51,008 nucleotides of DNA from Pelagibacteraceae bacterium GOM-A1 (GCA_001704065.1 LHBX01000045.1:1-51008), one strand, 5' to 3'; numbered from the stretch's first letter, positions 7,573 through 17,464 are shown. Notes: generated by a model from the letters alone, not told the origin. A program made the numbers and translations.

Positions 7573-8730
7573 TTGAAAAAAATTATTTCAGAAAAAAATC
7601 CAGAATTAGTTACAAGAAAAGATAATAAAGCTCAATGGAATCTTCCAAATAAAAGGAGGTTGGGTTTTAGAAATTTATATAAAATTAATAGATATGGAAT
7701 ATACCTTAGATCAGATTTTGTTTTAAAATTAAAAAAAAAAATTAATAAGAGAATTGGTAAATTATCTTCTGTAAAAAAGGTAACTAAAAATAAAGCTTTT
7801 TGCTCTTTAATAGTTGGTAAAAATCAGGATATTTTATTCGAGCAGTACGCAAAGGACTTTTCTACAAATCAGCCTCAAACAATTATGTCAATTACAAAAA
7901 TGTTTATACATTTATTTGTGGGAGAGCTGATAGACAGAAAGCTAATTAACTTAAATAAGAAAATTTCATTTTACTTGCCAAAAATTGGCAGTGGTTATGC
8001 AAATGCAAAAGTAAAAGACGTTTTAGACATGAACATTGTAAATCTATATAGCGAAGATTATACAAAAGCTTATTCGTCTTCATTTTTACATGAGCCTGTG
8101 GGAGGATGGAGACTTCCGATTAAAGGCAAAAACATTCAAAGCCAGGAACAATATTTAAATTCAATTAAATCTTTAAAAAGCAGAGATTTAAAAAATTATA
8201 CCGATCTGGCGCATTATAAATCAGCTAATACCGATGTTATTGGACTAATTGTAGAAAAAGTAAGTAAAAAAAGTTTAAGACAATGGCTGTTGGAAACAGT
8301 TGAAGCAACAGGATTTGAAGAAGGATTGTATATAGGAACAGATAGATTTGGAACACCGTGGATGTCTGGAGGCGGAAGTTTAATTACAAGAGATTTTTTA
8401 AGAATGGGTTTACTTTTTTCTAGGTTTGGAAAAGGTATAAATGGAAAAAATATTGGTTCTAAAACTTTTTTGAGTAAAACTATTAATAGTGAGGGACCCA
8501 AATACATTCAATTATCTAAAGATAAATTTGTCTGTTATGTTAATTCATTAATGAAATGCGGTAACTGGATTGGTCACTCTGGGTATGGGGGCCAATTTTT
8601 AGGAATAAATTTGAAAACAAAAGTTGTTGCTGCGTTTTTTTCTGTCTTAGAGACTAAATCTGCAACAAATGAAAAATATAAAAAAGATATGGTAAATATG
8701 ATAGACCAAATAATTAGTAAAGATTACTAA
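7573..8730 (+). CDS. Serine beta-lactamase/penicillin-binding-like hydrolase
   Basis: A 385-aa protein of the class C beta-lactamase/esterase fold. Catalytic Ser106 and Lys109 are in MSITKM, the second motif is Y215-K-S in HYKSANTDVIG, and the third is HSG in GHSGYGGQF near the C-terminus. There is no signal peptide, so a cytoplasmic esterase, amidase or peptidase is more likely than an antibiotic-resistance enzyme. No ATG precedes the active site; the TTG at 7573 is the best start, 11 bases after msrA. Its stop is 1 base from the stop of the convergent methyltransferase. Substrate unknown. Confidence 0.82.
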   Translation: MKKIISEKNPELVTRKDNKAQWNLPNKRRLGFRNLYKINRYGIYLRSDFVLKLKKKINKRIGKLSSVKKVTKNKAFCSLIVGKNQDILFEQYAKDFSTNQPQTIMSITKMFIHLFVGELIDRKLINLNKKISFYLPKIGSGYANAKVKDVLDMNIVNLYSEDYTKAYSSSFLHEPVGGWRLPIKGKNIQSQEQYLNSIKSLKSRDLKNYTDLAHYKSANTDVIGLIVEKVSKKSLRQWLLETVEATGFEEGLYIGTDRFGTPWMSGGGSLITRDFLRMGLLFSRFGKGINGKNIGSKTFLSKTINSEGPKYIQLSKDKFVCYVNSLMKCGNWIGHSGYGGQFLGINLKTKVVAAFFSVLETKSATNEKYKKDMVNMIDQIISKDY

Positions 8731-8731
8731 T

Positions 8732-9715
8732 TTAAGAAAATTTTGTTATCAAGGATTTTAAATGTTTATCTGTGACGCCACAACAACCCCCAATAATTTT
8801 TACCTGATCGTCTATTAACTCAGAACACTTCTCAACAAATTCAATTTCATTTTCAGTTATTAATGCTTGCATAGTACTCGTGTCAAATTTATGAATTTCT
8901 GGATAGAACATAATTGGCCCATTCCAATTTGATTTTAAAACTTTCATTCCCTCTTTTGTATCAATAAACCAACTGTGCATAATGCCATAAACATCTCCAC
9001 CGATAGATTTGAGTGAATTAATTATTTCAGCGAAATTTATAATTTTATCTTCAGGAAGGAATTTTGGCTCATCAGGATATTTTAAAGGGTCATATATAAT
9101 AGATCTCTCTTTTTCAGCTCTAAAATTTCTACCTACTACGGTTTCATCAAACTTACTTATGCAGCAACTTAATCCAACCCAGACAGGTAAACCTGTTTCC
9201 AAAGCTGCATTAAGCAAAATTTTAGCATGGTCAATATCTAAAAGCATTTCAAGAATAAGCACTTCGACTCCCTCTTCTTTTAATACCTTCGCTTGTTCTT
9301 TATAATTTTTTTCTTCTTTTGCAAATGATGGTACAAATTTTGTGTCAGGTCTAAATTCATTTTCAGCCAAAGCTAAATATGTTGACATGCTCCCAGCAAT
9401 TTTAATTTTTTTTCCAGAATTTTTGACTGCTTGTCTTGCTAACTTAACTGTATCAATGTTAATTTTTATAGTCTGATCTCCTAAATTTGAAGGCTCAAGA
9501 CAATGCCTTGCAGTTCCAAAAGTATTGGTTGTTATCATATCACATCCGGCGTTTATATGACTTTCGTGTACTTTGATTACTATTTCTGGTGAGAAAACAT
9601 TTGCTAAACCAGAAAAAGCTGGTCCCATAGTTCCGCCAAGTCTCTGAATTTCTGAACCTGTTCCACCATCTAAGAAGACTTTTTTTTTTGATTTCAATAA
9701 TTCATTAATATCCAT
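8732..9715 (-). CDS. Homocysteine S-methyltransferase family protein (second copy)
   Basis: A 327-aa relative of the protein at 6177-7088 with the same zinc set: C184/C185 in GLSCCIS and C311/C312 in IIGGCCG. It begins VFLDGGTGSEIQRLGG and carries an extra segment around residues 115-135. It is last of a four-gene minus-strand run (iron alcohol dehydrogenase, amidase, DMT transporter, this gene) and overlaps the transporter stop by one base (TAATG). The two copies differ enough that they may use different methyl donors. Family sure, donor unknown. Confidence 0.86.
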   Translation of the reverse strand: MDINELLKSKKKVFLDGGTGSEIQRLGGTMGPAFSGLANVFSPEIVIKVHESHINAGCDMITTNTFGTARHCLEPSNLGDQTIKINIDTVKLARQAVKNSGKKIKIAGSMSTYLALAENEFRPDTKFVPSFAKEEKNYKEQAKVLKEEGVEVLILEMLLDIDHAKILLNAALETGLPVWVGLSCCISKFDETVVGRNFRAEKERSIIYDPLKYPDEPKFLPEDKIINFAEIINSLKSIGGDVYGIMHSWFIDTKEGMKVLKSNWNGPIMFYPEIHKFDTSTMQALITENEIEFVEKCSELIDDQVKIIGGCCGVTDKHLKSLITKFS

Positions 9716-10617
9716 TATGCTAATTTCTTCTCTGACTTTGGAACATATACAACTTCAATTACACCACCAAGAATTATTAGAATACTACCTATTGTTTCTC
9801 TCCAACCAAAAGGTTCATTTGTTAAAATACTAGCACTAACAACACCAACAATTATTTCAGCTAAAAATAAAATAGATGATAAGCCGGCTCCTAGTTTGCT
9901 TGGAGCCCAAAAGATTATTACTCCTGTAGGAATAAAATAAAATATCGAGATAAGTAATAAAAAAGTGGACATTGACATGATAACCTCCACTGATGGAACT
10001 GGTCCTAAATAATCTACTAAGAATAACCCAATAGGTATACTGGCTAAACCTCCATAAAAAAAGAATGTGAATATAATTGGAAAGACTCCATCTGTTTTAA
10101 TTATTTCCATTCTAATTAAACCAGCACCAAATAGTGCACCTCCAGCAAGAGCCAGCCAATCCCCTGCATTTTGAGGTAATGGGATTATATTTTCTTGACT
10201 GAATACAATCCATAAACCTCCTAGTGCCAAACCTAATGTGATTACCCTCTTCCAACCAAATTTCTTTTTTAAAAATATAATTTCAAATATTGTTGTCCAA
10301 ACAGGTATCATGTAAAACATGATTAATGCTTTAACTACATCAGTAAGAAGAAAGCTAAGAGCATAACAAACAAATCCACTTCCAACAAAAAAACCAGTCA
10401 GAGGAAATTCCAATCCAATAGACTTTCCTTTTATAACTCTCCAAATTGCGACTGGTGATAATATTAATATTCCAACCGCCATTTGGGATATTGTTCCCCA
10501 GCCACCAGTCAAACCTCCATCTTCTAGTATTCTTTGAGGTAACCAATAAATTCCCCATGAACCAGCAGCAATAGCTAATGCAAATGAAATTTTAAAATGA
10601 TGAGGGTGTCTGGTCAT
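9715..10617 (-). CDS. DMT/EamA-family transporter
   Basis: A 300-aa inner-membrane protein of the drug/metabolite transporter superfamily with about ten hydrophobic segments in two EamA repeats. The repeats begin near ISFALAIAAGSWGIYWLPQR and, in the second half, near WLALAGGALFGAGLI. These proteins usually export small metabolites, though some import. It lies 2 bases after the amidase and overlaps the methyltransferase start by 1 base. It is one of four EamA genes in the window. Substrate unknown. Confidence 0.87.
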   Translation of the reverse strand: MTRHPHHFKISFALAIAAGSWGIYWLPQRILEDGGLTGGWGTISQMAVGILILSPVAIWRVIKGKSIGLEFPLTGFFVGSGFVCYALSFLLTDVVKALIMFYMIPVWTTIFEIIFLKKKFGWKRVITLGLALGGLWIVFSQENIIPLPQNAGDWLALAGGALFGAGLIRMEIIKTDGVFPIIFTFFFYGGLASIPIGLFLVDYLGPVPSVEVIMSMSTFLLLISIFYFIPTGVIIFWAPSKLGAGLSSILFLAEIIVGVVSASILTNEPFGWRETIGSILIILGGVIEVVYVPKSEKKLA

Positions 10618-10619
10618 TA

Positions 10620-12031
10620 TTATTCCGTTAATTTTGGTTTAAATTTTGAAAAGTTAAAAATTTCTTCATAAGATTTGGCAAAGTTAATTAGTTTATTATC
10701 TTCTTTAACATTTGCTATAATCTGCATTCCCATTGGTAGCCCTTTATTATTAAAACCAACTGGAATAGATATAGTTGGCAAACCAAGCAAACTTGATAAT
10801 GTATAGACTTCCATATATCTATGATAAGTGTCAATTTTATTATCATTGATAAATTCTGGATTGTTTAGGTTCTTTTCAAAAGGAAATAGTTGAGCCGAAG
10901 GTAATGCTAAAAAATCATAATGTTTAAATAGGTTTTGTATTTTATCCATATATTTATTTCTTATTTCTATTGCTTTTAAAACATCGTTTATTTTTAGCTT
11001 TTCCCTTTTTCATATTCCCAATATGCTTGAGAAGGTAATTCATTTAAATTTTTTAAATTATATAACAAAAAGTTTTCATACAAAAATTTGGCTCTTAATA
11101 TTGTCCAAGAATACCACAACTCTTCTGAATTAATTTCAGTTTTTAAATCTTCAATATTTAAATTATTTGACTGTAATTTTTTTAAAATATTTTCACATAA
11201 GTCGACGATTCCATCTTCATACTTATATTGTTCGTTTAGATCAATGCACCATCCAATTTTTAAATCTGAAAGTTTTTTAATATTTATATCTTCAAGATCG
11301 AAAGATAATTTATCCTTTACATTCTTCCCTTTTATATAGTTAAATAAAAATTCCATGTCATTGGGAGTCCTAGCAAAACATCCAGTTGTAGATATTAAAG
11401 GAAAATCTTTTAAATTTTTAATTTCAAATCTATCTTCTGCAATCGCACCAGGTGTTGGTCTTAATCCATAAATATTTGCAAATGCTGCTGGGTTTCTACA
11501 AGATCCCATCATATCTGTGCCATCTGCAAAAGGAATTAAATTTGCTGCAACAGCTGCTGCTGCACCACCAGAAGACCCTCCCGCTGACTTACTATGATCA
11601 TAAACATTTGAAGTTGCTCCATAAACTCTGTTAGTAGTATGACAACCAACAGCAAATTCAGAGAGATTTGTTTTACCAATTAAAATTGTGTTTTTTCTAT
11701 AATTATCTACTAATAAAGAGTCCTGTTTTGGTATATTTTTTAATAACTCTTTATATCCATAGCATGTTACCTCATTTTTAATATCAAATAATTCTTTAAC
11801 AGCAATTGGAAGTCCATAAATATCATCTTTGTCATTATCACTATTAAAATTTTCATCTTTTAATTTTGCCTCTTCAGTAATTTTTGTTTCATCTATATGT
11901 GAAATAATAGCATTTAATTTTGGATTGAATTTTTTTATTCTATCTAAATAGAAATTTAGTACCTCTACTATTTTAATTTCTCTTTTTTTTATTTTTGAAA
12001 TTATTTGATGGACAGAAAAATTCTCAAGCAC
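10620..12031 (-). pseudogene. Amidase-signature hydrolase interrupted by a single frameshift
   Basis: Amidase-signature enzymes hydrolyse amides with a Lys-cisSer-Ser triad. Here K79 (PIAVKELFD), S153 (AGGSSGGAA) and S177 (GTDMMGSCRNPA) are intact. The frame starts with GTG at 12031 and stops at 10994 after 345 codons. Coding resumes one frame over: just after WEYEKGK the minus strand reads KLKINDVLKAIEIRNKYMDK and runs to the stop at 10620 with a normal amidase C-terminus (LALPSAQLFPF, GLPMGMQIIA). Adding one A in the run at 10999-11002 restores one reading frame of roughly 470 codons. It is either a recent pseudogene or a homopolymer sequencing error. It sits 10 bases after the alcohol dehydrogenase gene. 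Confidence 0.8.
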
Positions 12032-12041
12032 TTAATTAAAC

Positions 12042-13232
12042 CTATCTTGCTTGTCTAATACTTTCTAAAACTAAAGTCTTGACCTCATCTAATGATGCCT
12101 TTTTAGGATTTTGTCCATAAGCTTGGTCTAACATCGATTTCTTTGCTATTCTCTCTTGGCAATCTTCTGGCACTCCTAATTCATTTAATCCTTTAGGGAT
12201 TTTTAATCTATCTAGAATTATATTTAAGTTATCTTGAAAACTTTCAATTGAATGGTTTTCAAATTGCATGGCCTCTGACATTCTTTTTACTTTTTCTTCT
12301 AATCCAGGTAAATTATATTTCATGACTGCAGGAAGTATAATTGCATTAGTCAATCCATGATGAGTATTATATTCAGCACCAACCATGTGCGAAATTGCAT
12401 GAACTAAACCTAGGCCTTTTAAGAAAGCTATTCCACCCAAATAAGATCCTATAATCATTCCTCCTCTCGCTAAAAGATTATCAGGTTCTTCGACAGCTGC
12501 ATAAAGTGATTTTGAAATTAAATTTAAACTTTCTAATGCAGAACCATCACAAAGTGGATGAAACATAGGAACACTATAACCTTCAATTGCATGTATCATT
12601 GCATCTATACCGGTCCAAGCAGTAAGATTAGCCGGTAATTTTAAAGTTAGCTCTGGATCTACTAAAGCTAAACATGGTCGGGCATCTGGATGCCATAAAC
12701 AAAATTTCATTCCTTTTTCAAGATGAGTGACCATGGCAGTAACTTCTGTTTCAGCACCCGTTCCTGCTGTAGTTGGAATAGTAATTATTTTTGGAAAAGG
12801 ATTTTCCATAGTTAGTTTTGGTGGCTCTTTTTCAAATTCAAAATCCCATAAAGGCACACCGCTATCAACTGTAAGAGAAATTGCTTTTCCTCCATCCATT
12901 GCACTTCCACCGCCTATTGCAATTATTGCATCATGATTGCCTTCACGAAATTTTTTACATCCAGAATCTATTTCATCATCTCTAGGATTTGGCGATATAT
13001 TTGAATAAATATCTGATTTGATTTTTGAATCATTAAGTAAATTTTGTAAATCACTTATAAATGGTAAATTTATACTACCACTATCAGTAACGATTAATGC
13101 ATTATTTATTTTAAAATTTTTACAAAACTTTCCAATTTCTTTAAATCTTCCAGGTCCATAAGCTGTAAAAGTTGGGAATGTCCAATCCTGATTATTTAAT
13201 AAAAATTCTTCATTAAGCTTAAAATTTTGCAT
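12042..13232 (-). CDS. Iron-containing alcohol dehydrogenase
   Basis: A 396-aa group III (FucO/AdhB-type) NAD-dependent dehydrogenase interconverting an alcohol and an aldehyde. The cofactor segment GGGSAMDGGKA begins at residue 107, and the metal ligands D210, H214 (GIDAMIHAIEGY), H278 (GLVHAISH) and H292 (HHG) are spaced as in FucO. It is first gene of the minus-strand run with the broken amidase, a DMT transporter and a methyltransferase. The short gap to the plus-strand gene at 13271 must hold both promoters. Substrate not predictable from sequence. Confidence 0.91.
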   Translation of the reverse strand: MQNFKLNEEFLLNNQDWTFPTFTAYGPGRFKEIGKFCKNFKINNALIVTDSGSINLPFISDLQNLLNDSKIKSDIYSNISPNPRDDEIDSGCKKFREGNHDAIIAIGGGSAMDGGKAISLTVDSGVPLWDFEFEKEPPKLTMENPFPKIITIPTTAGTGAETEVTAMVTHLEKGMKFCLWHPDARPCLALVDPELTLKLPANLTAWTGIDAMIHAIEGYSVPMFHPLCDGSALESLNLISKSLYAAVEEPDNLLARGGMIIGSYLGGIAFLKGLGLVHAISHMVGAEYNTHHGLTNAIILPAVMKYNLPGLEEKVKRMSEAMQFENHSIESFQDNLNIILDRLKIPKGLNELGVPEDCQERIAKKSMLDQAYGQNPKKASLDEVKTLVLESIRQAR

Positions 13233-13270
13233 AATATTTTAAAAACTTATACTAATTTCAATATTATTAA

Positions 13271-14203
13271 ATGAAAATTTCATCTGAAAAAACAGATCTA
13301 AAAAAAACATATTTAGCAATTGCTACAATGCTCTTAGCAATTTTATGTATAGATCTTTACATGGTTATTATTAAATTTTTAGGTGATGAATACTCAATAA
13401 TTCAATTAACTTTATTTAGAAATGTAGCAGCAATTATACCTTTGTTATTATTGATCTTATTCACAAATGAATTTTCAACAATATTCAAAAACTTAGGAAA
13501 TAAGTTTTTGATATTGAGTTGCTTGAGAGGAATATGTTTTCTTTCTATGAATGTATTCATTTTTATCTCAGTAGTAAATCTGGAATTTGCAACAGCAATG
13601 ACGCTAACCTTTTCGTCACCTTTCTTCATAGTAATACTATCAATAATTTTATTGAGTGAAAAAATTGGTATTTACAGATGGTCAGCAGTTATAATTGGTT
13701 TTGTTGGTGTAGTTATGATAATGAAACCAACAAGTGAAATTTTTAGTTTGTACTCAATTTTTCCAATTCTAACCGCTATAGCATGGGCTTTCACTGTCAT
13801 AATTTTAAAATTCATTCAAGGCAATCATTCAACTGCAAAAATTCAGTTATACACATTAATATTTAATGTCATTGGTGGTTTACTTTTATTTTTTGTAACT
13901 ACAGGACATGTTGAAATTAAAAATTTTAAAGATTTTATTTTGATGACAATGACTGGGGTTTTGGGTGGTACAGCTGCAATATTGTTTATTTATTCTTACC
14001 GTTTAATTTCAGCAAGTAAAATTGCTTCATTTGAATATCTTGGTATACCGTCATCTTTTATTCTTGGTTGGATTTTCTTTAATGAAGCACCATGGAGCCA
14101 ACTATTTCCTGGAGTAATAGTAATTATTTTTGCTGGTATGATTATTATATGGAGAGATAATATTAAAAAGAAATCAATAGAAGGTAATAAACAAATTTAT
14201 TGA
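13271..14203 (+). CDS. DMT/EamA-family transporter
   Basis: A 310-aa inner-membrane transporter with about ten hydrophobic helices in two EamA halves. The segment TLTFSSPFFIVILSIILLSE followed by RWSAVIIGFVGVVMIMKP is the typical end of the first repeat. It resembles the paralogue at 26343-27290 more closely than those at 9715 or 48718, judging by the shared RWSAxxxGFxGVxxxxxPT motif. Its stop lies 7 bases inside the end of the convergent glycine betaine ATPase gene. Substrate unknown. Confidence 0.86.
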   Translation: MKISSEKTDLKKTYLAIATMLLAILCIDLYMVIIKFLGDEYSIIQLTLFRNVAAIIPLLLLILFTNEFSTIFKNLGNKFLILSCLRGICFLSMNVFIFISVVNLEFATAMTLTFSSPFFIVILSIILLSEKIGIYRWSAVIIGFVGVVMIMKPTSEIFSLYSIFPILTAIAWAFTVIILKFIQGNHSTAKIQLYTLIFNVIGGLLLFFVTTGHVEIKNFKDFILMTMTGVLGGTAAILFIYSYRLISASKIASFEYLGIPSSFILGWIFFNEAPWSQLFPGVIVIIFAGMIIIWRDNIKKKSIEGNKQIY

Positions 14204-15243
14204 TTTGATCTCATAGATTTCATGACTATTACTCTATCTATTTCACCTAATAGCTTTCCGCTTTCGTTACAAACTACCGGATAAGTTTTATCATTATCAA
14301 TTAGCCTATCTATTAAATTTTCAATTTTAGAATTATCTAAAATATTATCTTTTCCATTCTCAAATAAATTTTTTGTTTCATTGCAGCATTCTGTTCTCAT
14401 GACTTTGCCTGCACTTAATACTTTATATTTAGGAACATCTTCGCAAAAATCTTTAACATATTGATCTTTTGGATTAGATACAATTTCTTCAGGTGTGCCA
14501 ACTTGAGAAACTTCTCCATCTTTCATGATTGCAATATGGTCTCCCATTTTAATTGCCTCTAAAAAGTCATGAGTTATAAATACCATAGTTTTTTGAAGCT
14601 TCTCTTGGATCTTTAAAAGCTCATCTTGCATTTCTCTTCTAATCAAAGGATCCAAAGCTGAAAAAGGTTCATCAAAAATTAATATTTCAGGATCCACAGC
14701 TAACGCTCTTGCGAGTCCTACCCTTTGCTGCATACCTCCAGATAATTCTCTTGGATAATTATTATGCCAACCATCTAAGCCAACCATTTTTAAAACTTCC
14801 ATTGACTTTTCTGTTCTTATATCTTTTTTTGTTCCCCTTACTTCTAATCCATAACCAATATTTTCAAGAACTGTTCTATGAGGAAATAAACCAAAATGTT
14901 GGAAAACCATGCTCATTTTATTTCTTCTTAATTCTAATAATTCACTTGCGCTCATTTTTGTTACTTCAACATCATCCATTTTCACTATGCCAGCTGTTGG
15001 TTCAATCAATCTCGAAATACATCTGACTAGTGTTGATTTTCCACTACCAGATAATCCCATTACTACAAATGTTTCACCTTTTTGAATTGAGAAACTGACA
15101 TCTTTTACAGCAACAACATGTCCTGTCTTTTCTTGAACTTCCTTAATACTTAAATTTTTATCAAGGTTTTTAATAATTCTTTTTTCGTCTGGTCCAAATA
15201 ACTTCCATATATTTGTACAAGTGATTTTTTGTTCTACAGCCAT
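14197..15243 (-). CDS. proV: ProV-type glycine betaine/quaternary amine ABC transporter ATPase
   Basis: A 348-aa ATPase of the OpuAA/ProV family with Walker A GLSGSGKST (about 63-71), signature LSGGMQQR, Walker B ILIFDEPFSALD and the FITHD switch. The N-terminal extension ITCTNIWKLFGPDEKRII is diagnostic of ProV. The C-terminal part after about residue 285 is a short CBS-like region, which in OpuA senses ionic strength. It is divergent from its permease at 15321 with a 77-base shared control region, and its 3' end overlaps that of the DMT gene by 7 bases. Confidence 0.92.
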   Translation of the reverse strand: MAVEQKITCTNIWKLFGPDEKRIIKNLDKNLSIKEVQEKTGHVVAVKDVSFSIQKGETFVVMGLSGSGKSTLVRCISRLIEPTAGIVKMDDVEVTKMSASELLELRRNKMSMVFQHFGLFPHRTVLENIGYGLEVRGTKKDIRTEKSMEVLKMVGLDGWHNNYPRELSGGMQQRVGLARALAVDPEILIFDEPFSALDPLIRREMQDELLKIQEKLQKTMVFITHDFLEAIKMGDHIAIMKDGEVSQVGTPEEIVSNPKDQYVKDFCEDVPKYKVLSAGKVMRTECCNETKNLFENGKDNILDNSKIENLIDRLIDNDKTYPVVCNESGKLLGEIDRVIVMKSMRSNQ

Positions 15244-15320
15244 TTTTAATAAATAATATTATCCCAAAAATAGACAATATTTTACTTTAAATGTAAAATT
15301 ATTTATTTTAACTTGCGGAC

Positions 15321-17441
15321 ATGGCTATTAGAACTGATTTAATAGATAAATCAAATCAATCAAAAAACATAATAACTTATGTAATTATTGGAGTTGTTTT
15401 TTTGGTAGCACTTTGGTTGTCTACTCAAAGTGAAGGGCCTTCAAAATTTCCTAAAGAAGTCACTGATAAATTTACCTTTACAGCTTGGGTAAATGACGGA
15501 GAAGATTATTTAAAAAAAAATTACAGATGGGTAACTAAAATTATAGCAAGCTATATAAAAGAAACTTACTATTTTTTAGAAGACTTTTTGCTAGAGTCTC
15601 CTTGGATTTTGATAGCTGCAATAATTGTAATACCTTGCATAATTGCAGGTGGTTTGCGATTGGGAATTTATTCTTCTTTTGTAGTTTATTTTTGGGGAGC
15701 AACAGGAATGTGGGAACCATCCTTACAAACAGTGGCATTGATGGGATTGTCAGTTTTATTATGCGTATTTTTTGGATTTATACTGGGTGTCTTATGTTCA
15801 CAAAGTAATAGATTTGAAAATTTTATGAAGCCAGTCTTAGATACTATGCAAGTGATGCCAGCATTTGTATATTTGTTTCCAGCATTATTTTTTTTTGGGA
15901 TAGGAGGTGCGCCGGCAATATTAGCCACCATGATATATGCGATGCCTCCAATAATAAGATTGACAAATACCGGCATAAGACAAGTGCCAGCTCAAACTAT
16001 TGAGTCTGCCACTTCCTTTGGTTCAAGTAAACTTCAGCTTTTATTTAAAATTAAGATACCATTATCTTTACCAAGTATAATGATGGGTATTAACCAGGTA
16101 ATAATGATGGCATTGGCATTAGTGGTTCTTGCATGTTTTATAGGTGCCGAAGGTATTGGTGGCCAAGTTTGGCAAGCAATAAGAAGATTGGATGTTGGCT
16201 GGGCAATGGAAGGTGGGCTATGTATTTTATTTATGGCGATAATGTTTGATAGATTTAGTTTAGCGTTTAGTAAAGATAAAGAAAGACTTCCTTCAGATGT
16301 TCAAAGATTTTATTTACTTCCCCAAAGTTGGGAAAAATATCAAATCGCAAAAATTTTAGAAACCCCATTAAGTTTTGGAAATAAGATTTTAAAAATCATA
16401 TGTCAAACAGTTACATCTGCTATAGCAATAGTATTTAGAGTCTTAGTTTCGGTTTTTAATAAATCTACAGCAGAAAACATCGGTGAATTCATTAGCAAAA
16501 GATATTATGTTATTCCTTATTTTTTAGTTTTATTTCTAATTGCATTTATAGATCATTACTTTTTAGAAGTAGGAACATTTCCAAAAGAATGGAAATTATC
16601 AATAAGACAACCAATTACTAATGCAGTGGAAAGCTTGACTGTAAATCCAGGATTTATTTCTTTTGCAAAAGGTTTAAGAGCTTTTGTTTATTTAAATTTG
16701 TTAAGACCTTTAGATGTCTTTCTAACTCAAATACCTTGGTGGTATACATTAGCAGTATTTTCGGCTTTAGGTTATGTAACTGTTGGAATAAGATTTGCAA
16801 TAATTACTGCAGTACTTCTTCTATTCATTGGTGCATGTGGAATATGGACACAATCAATGATAACTTTATCCTCAGTACTTGTGTCTGTAGTGCTGTGTTT
16901 TGTTATAGGAGTTCCTCTTGGAATAATTGCATCTTACAATGAAAGATTTAGAAATATTCAGAACGTTGTGTTGGATGCAATGCAAACACTTCCTTATTTC
17001 TGTTATTTAATTCCTGTTCTAATGTTTTTTGGTGGTGGAACAGTGTCAGCTGTTCTTGCAACTGTAATATATTCAATTCCACCCATAATTCGATTAACAT
17101 CACTAGGTTTAACACAGGTTTCTGGTACTTACTCTGAAGTATCGAGATCATTTGGCGGAACACTTATTCAAACATTAAATAAAGTTAAATTTCCGTTAGC
17201 TATTCCAAGTTTAGTTATTGGATTTAATCAGACTGTAATTATGGCTTTTGCTATGCAAATAGTTACACCGCTTATTGGTGGTAAGGGCTTAGGTCTAGAA
17301 GTCTTTAATGGTCTTGCAAGATCAGATACTGGAAGAGGATTAGCGGCTGGTATCGGAATAGTATTACTGGCTATTATTATTGATAGAATTACACTTGCGT
17401 GGACTAAGAAACAAAGAGAAGCTTTGGGCTTAATAAGCTAA
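15321..17441 (+). CDS. proW: Double-domain ProW-type quaternary amine permease
   Basis: A 706-aa inner-membrane protein made of two head-to-tail ProW units. Each has the same order: a FxxGxPLGxxxxxxxRFxN-like entry, DxMQxxPxFxYLxPxLxFFG, PPIIRLTxxGxxQV, and the EAA loop region ending in KxKxPLxxPSxxxGxNQ. The first unit spans about 145-335 and the second about 500-690. A normal ProW is about 300-400 aa and works as a homodimer; here the dimer is one chain. The halves have diverged (ACFIGAEGIGG versus TPLIGGKGLG). It pairs with the ATPase at 14197 and the binding protein at 17528. Confidence 0.92.
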   Translation: MAIRTDLIDKSNQSKNIITYVIIGVVFLVALWLSTQSEGPSKFPKEVTDKFTFTAWVNDGEDYLKKNYRWVTKIIASYIKETYYFLEDFLLESPWILIAAIIVIPCIIAGGLRLGIYSSFVVYFWGATGMWEPSLQTVALMGLSVLLCVFFGFILGVLCSQSNRFENFMKPVLDTMQVMPAFVYLFPALFFFGIGGAPAILATMIYAMPPIIRLTNTGIRQVPAQTIESATSFGSSKLQLLFKIKIPLSLPSIMMGINQVIMMALALVVLACFIGAEGIGGQVWQAIRRLDVGWAMEGGLCILFMAIMFDRFSLAFSKDKERLPSDVQRFYLLPQSWEKYQIAKILETPLSFGNKILKIICQTVTSAIAIVFRVLVSVFNKSTAENIGEFISKRYYVIPYFLVLFLIAFIDHYFLEVGTFPKEWKLSIRQPITNAVESLTVNPGFISFAKGLRAFVYLNLLRPLDVFLTQIPWWYTLAVFSALGYVTVGIRFAIITAVLLLFIGACGIWTQSMITLSSVLVSVVLCFVIGVPLGIIASYNERFRNIQNVVLDAMQTLPYFCYLIPVLMFFGGGTVSAVLATVIYSIPPIIRLTSLGLTQVSGTYSEVSRSFGGTLIQTLNKVKFPLAIPSLVIGFNQTVIMAFAMQIVTPLIGGKGLGLEVFNGLARSDTGRGLAAGIGIVLLAIIIDRITLAWTKKQREALGLIS

Positions 17442-17443
17442 GA

Positions 17444-17459
17444 CAAATAGTACTATTTG
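17444..17459. repeat. Perfect 16-base palindrome just after the permease stop
   Basis: The sequence CAAATAGTACTATTTG is its own reverse complement and begins 3 bases after the permease stop codon. As RNA it folds to a 6-bp stem with a GUAC loop. It could protect or terminate the permease message or bind a dimeric regulator of the binding-protein gene. No T tail follows, so plain termination is unlikely. Confidence 0.45.
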
Positions 17460-17464
17460 CGTGG

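Noticed and set aside
7573..8730. Antibiotic-resistance beta-lactamase
   Set aside because: No signal peptide and a diverged second motif; an intracellular hydrolase is more likely.
10355..10558. A separate 67-aa ORF inside the DMT gene
   Set aside because: It is a frame shadow; the DMT frame is intact throughout.
10950..10993. Two separate amidase genes
   Set aside because: The gap reads as continuous amidase sequence in the second frame, so it is one gene with one frameshift.
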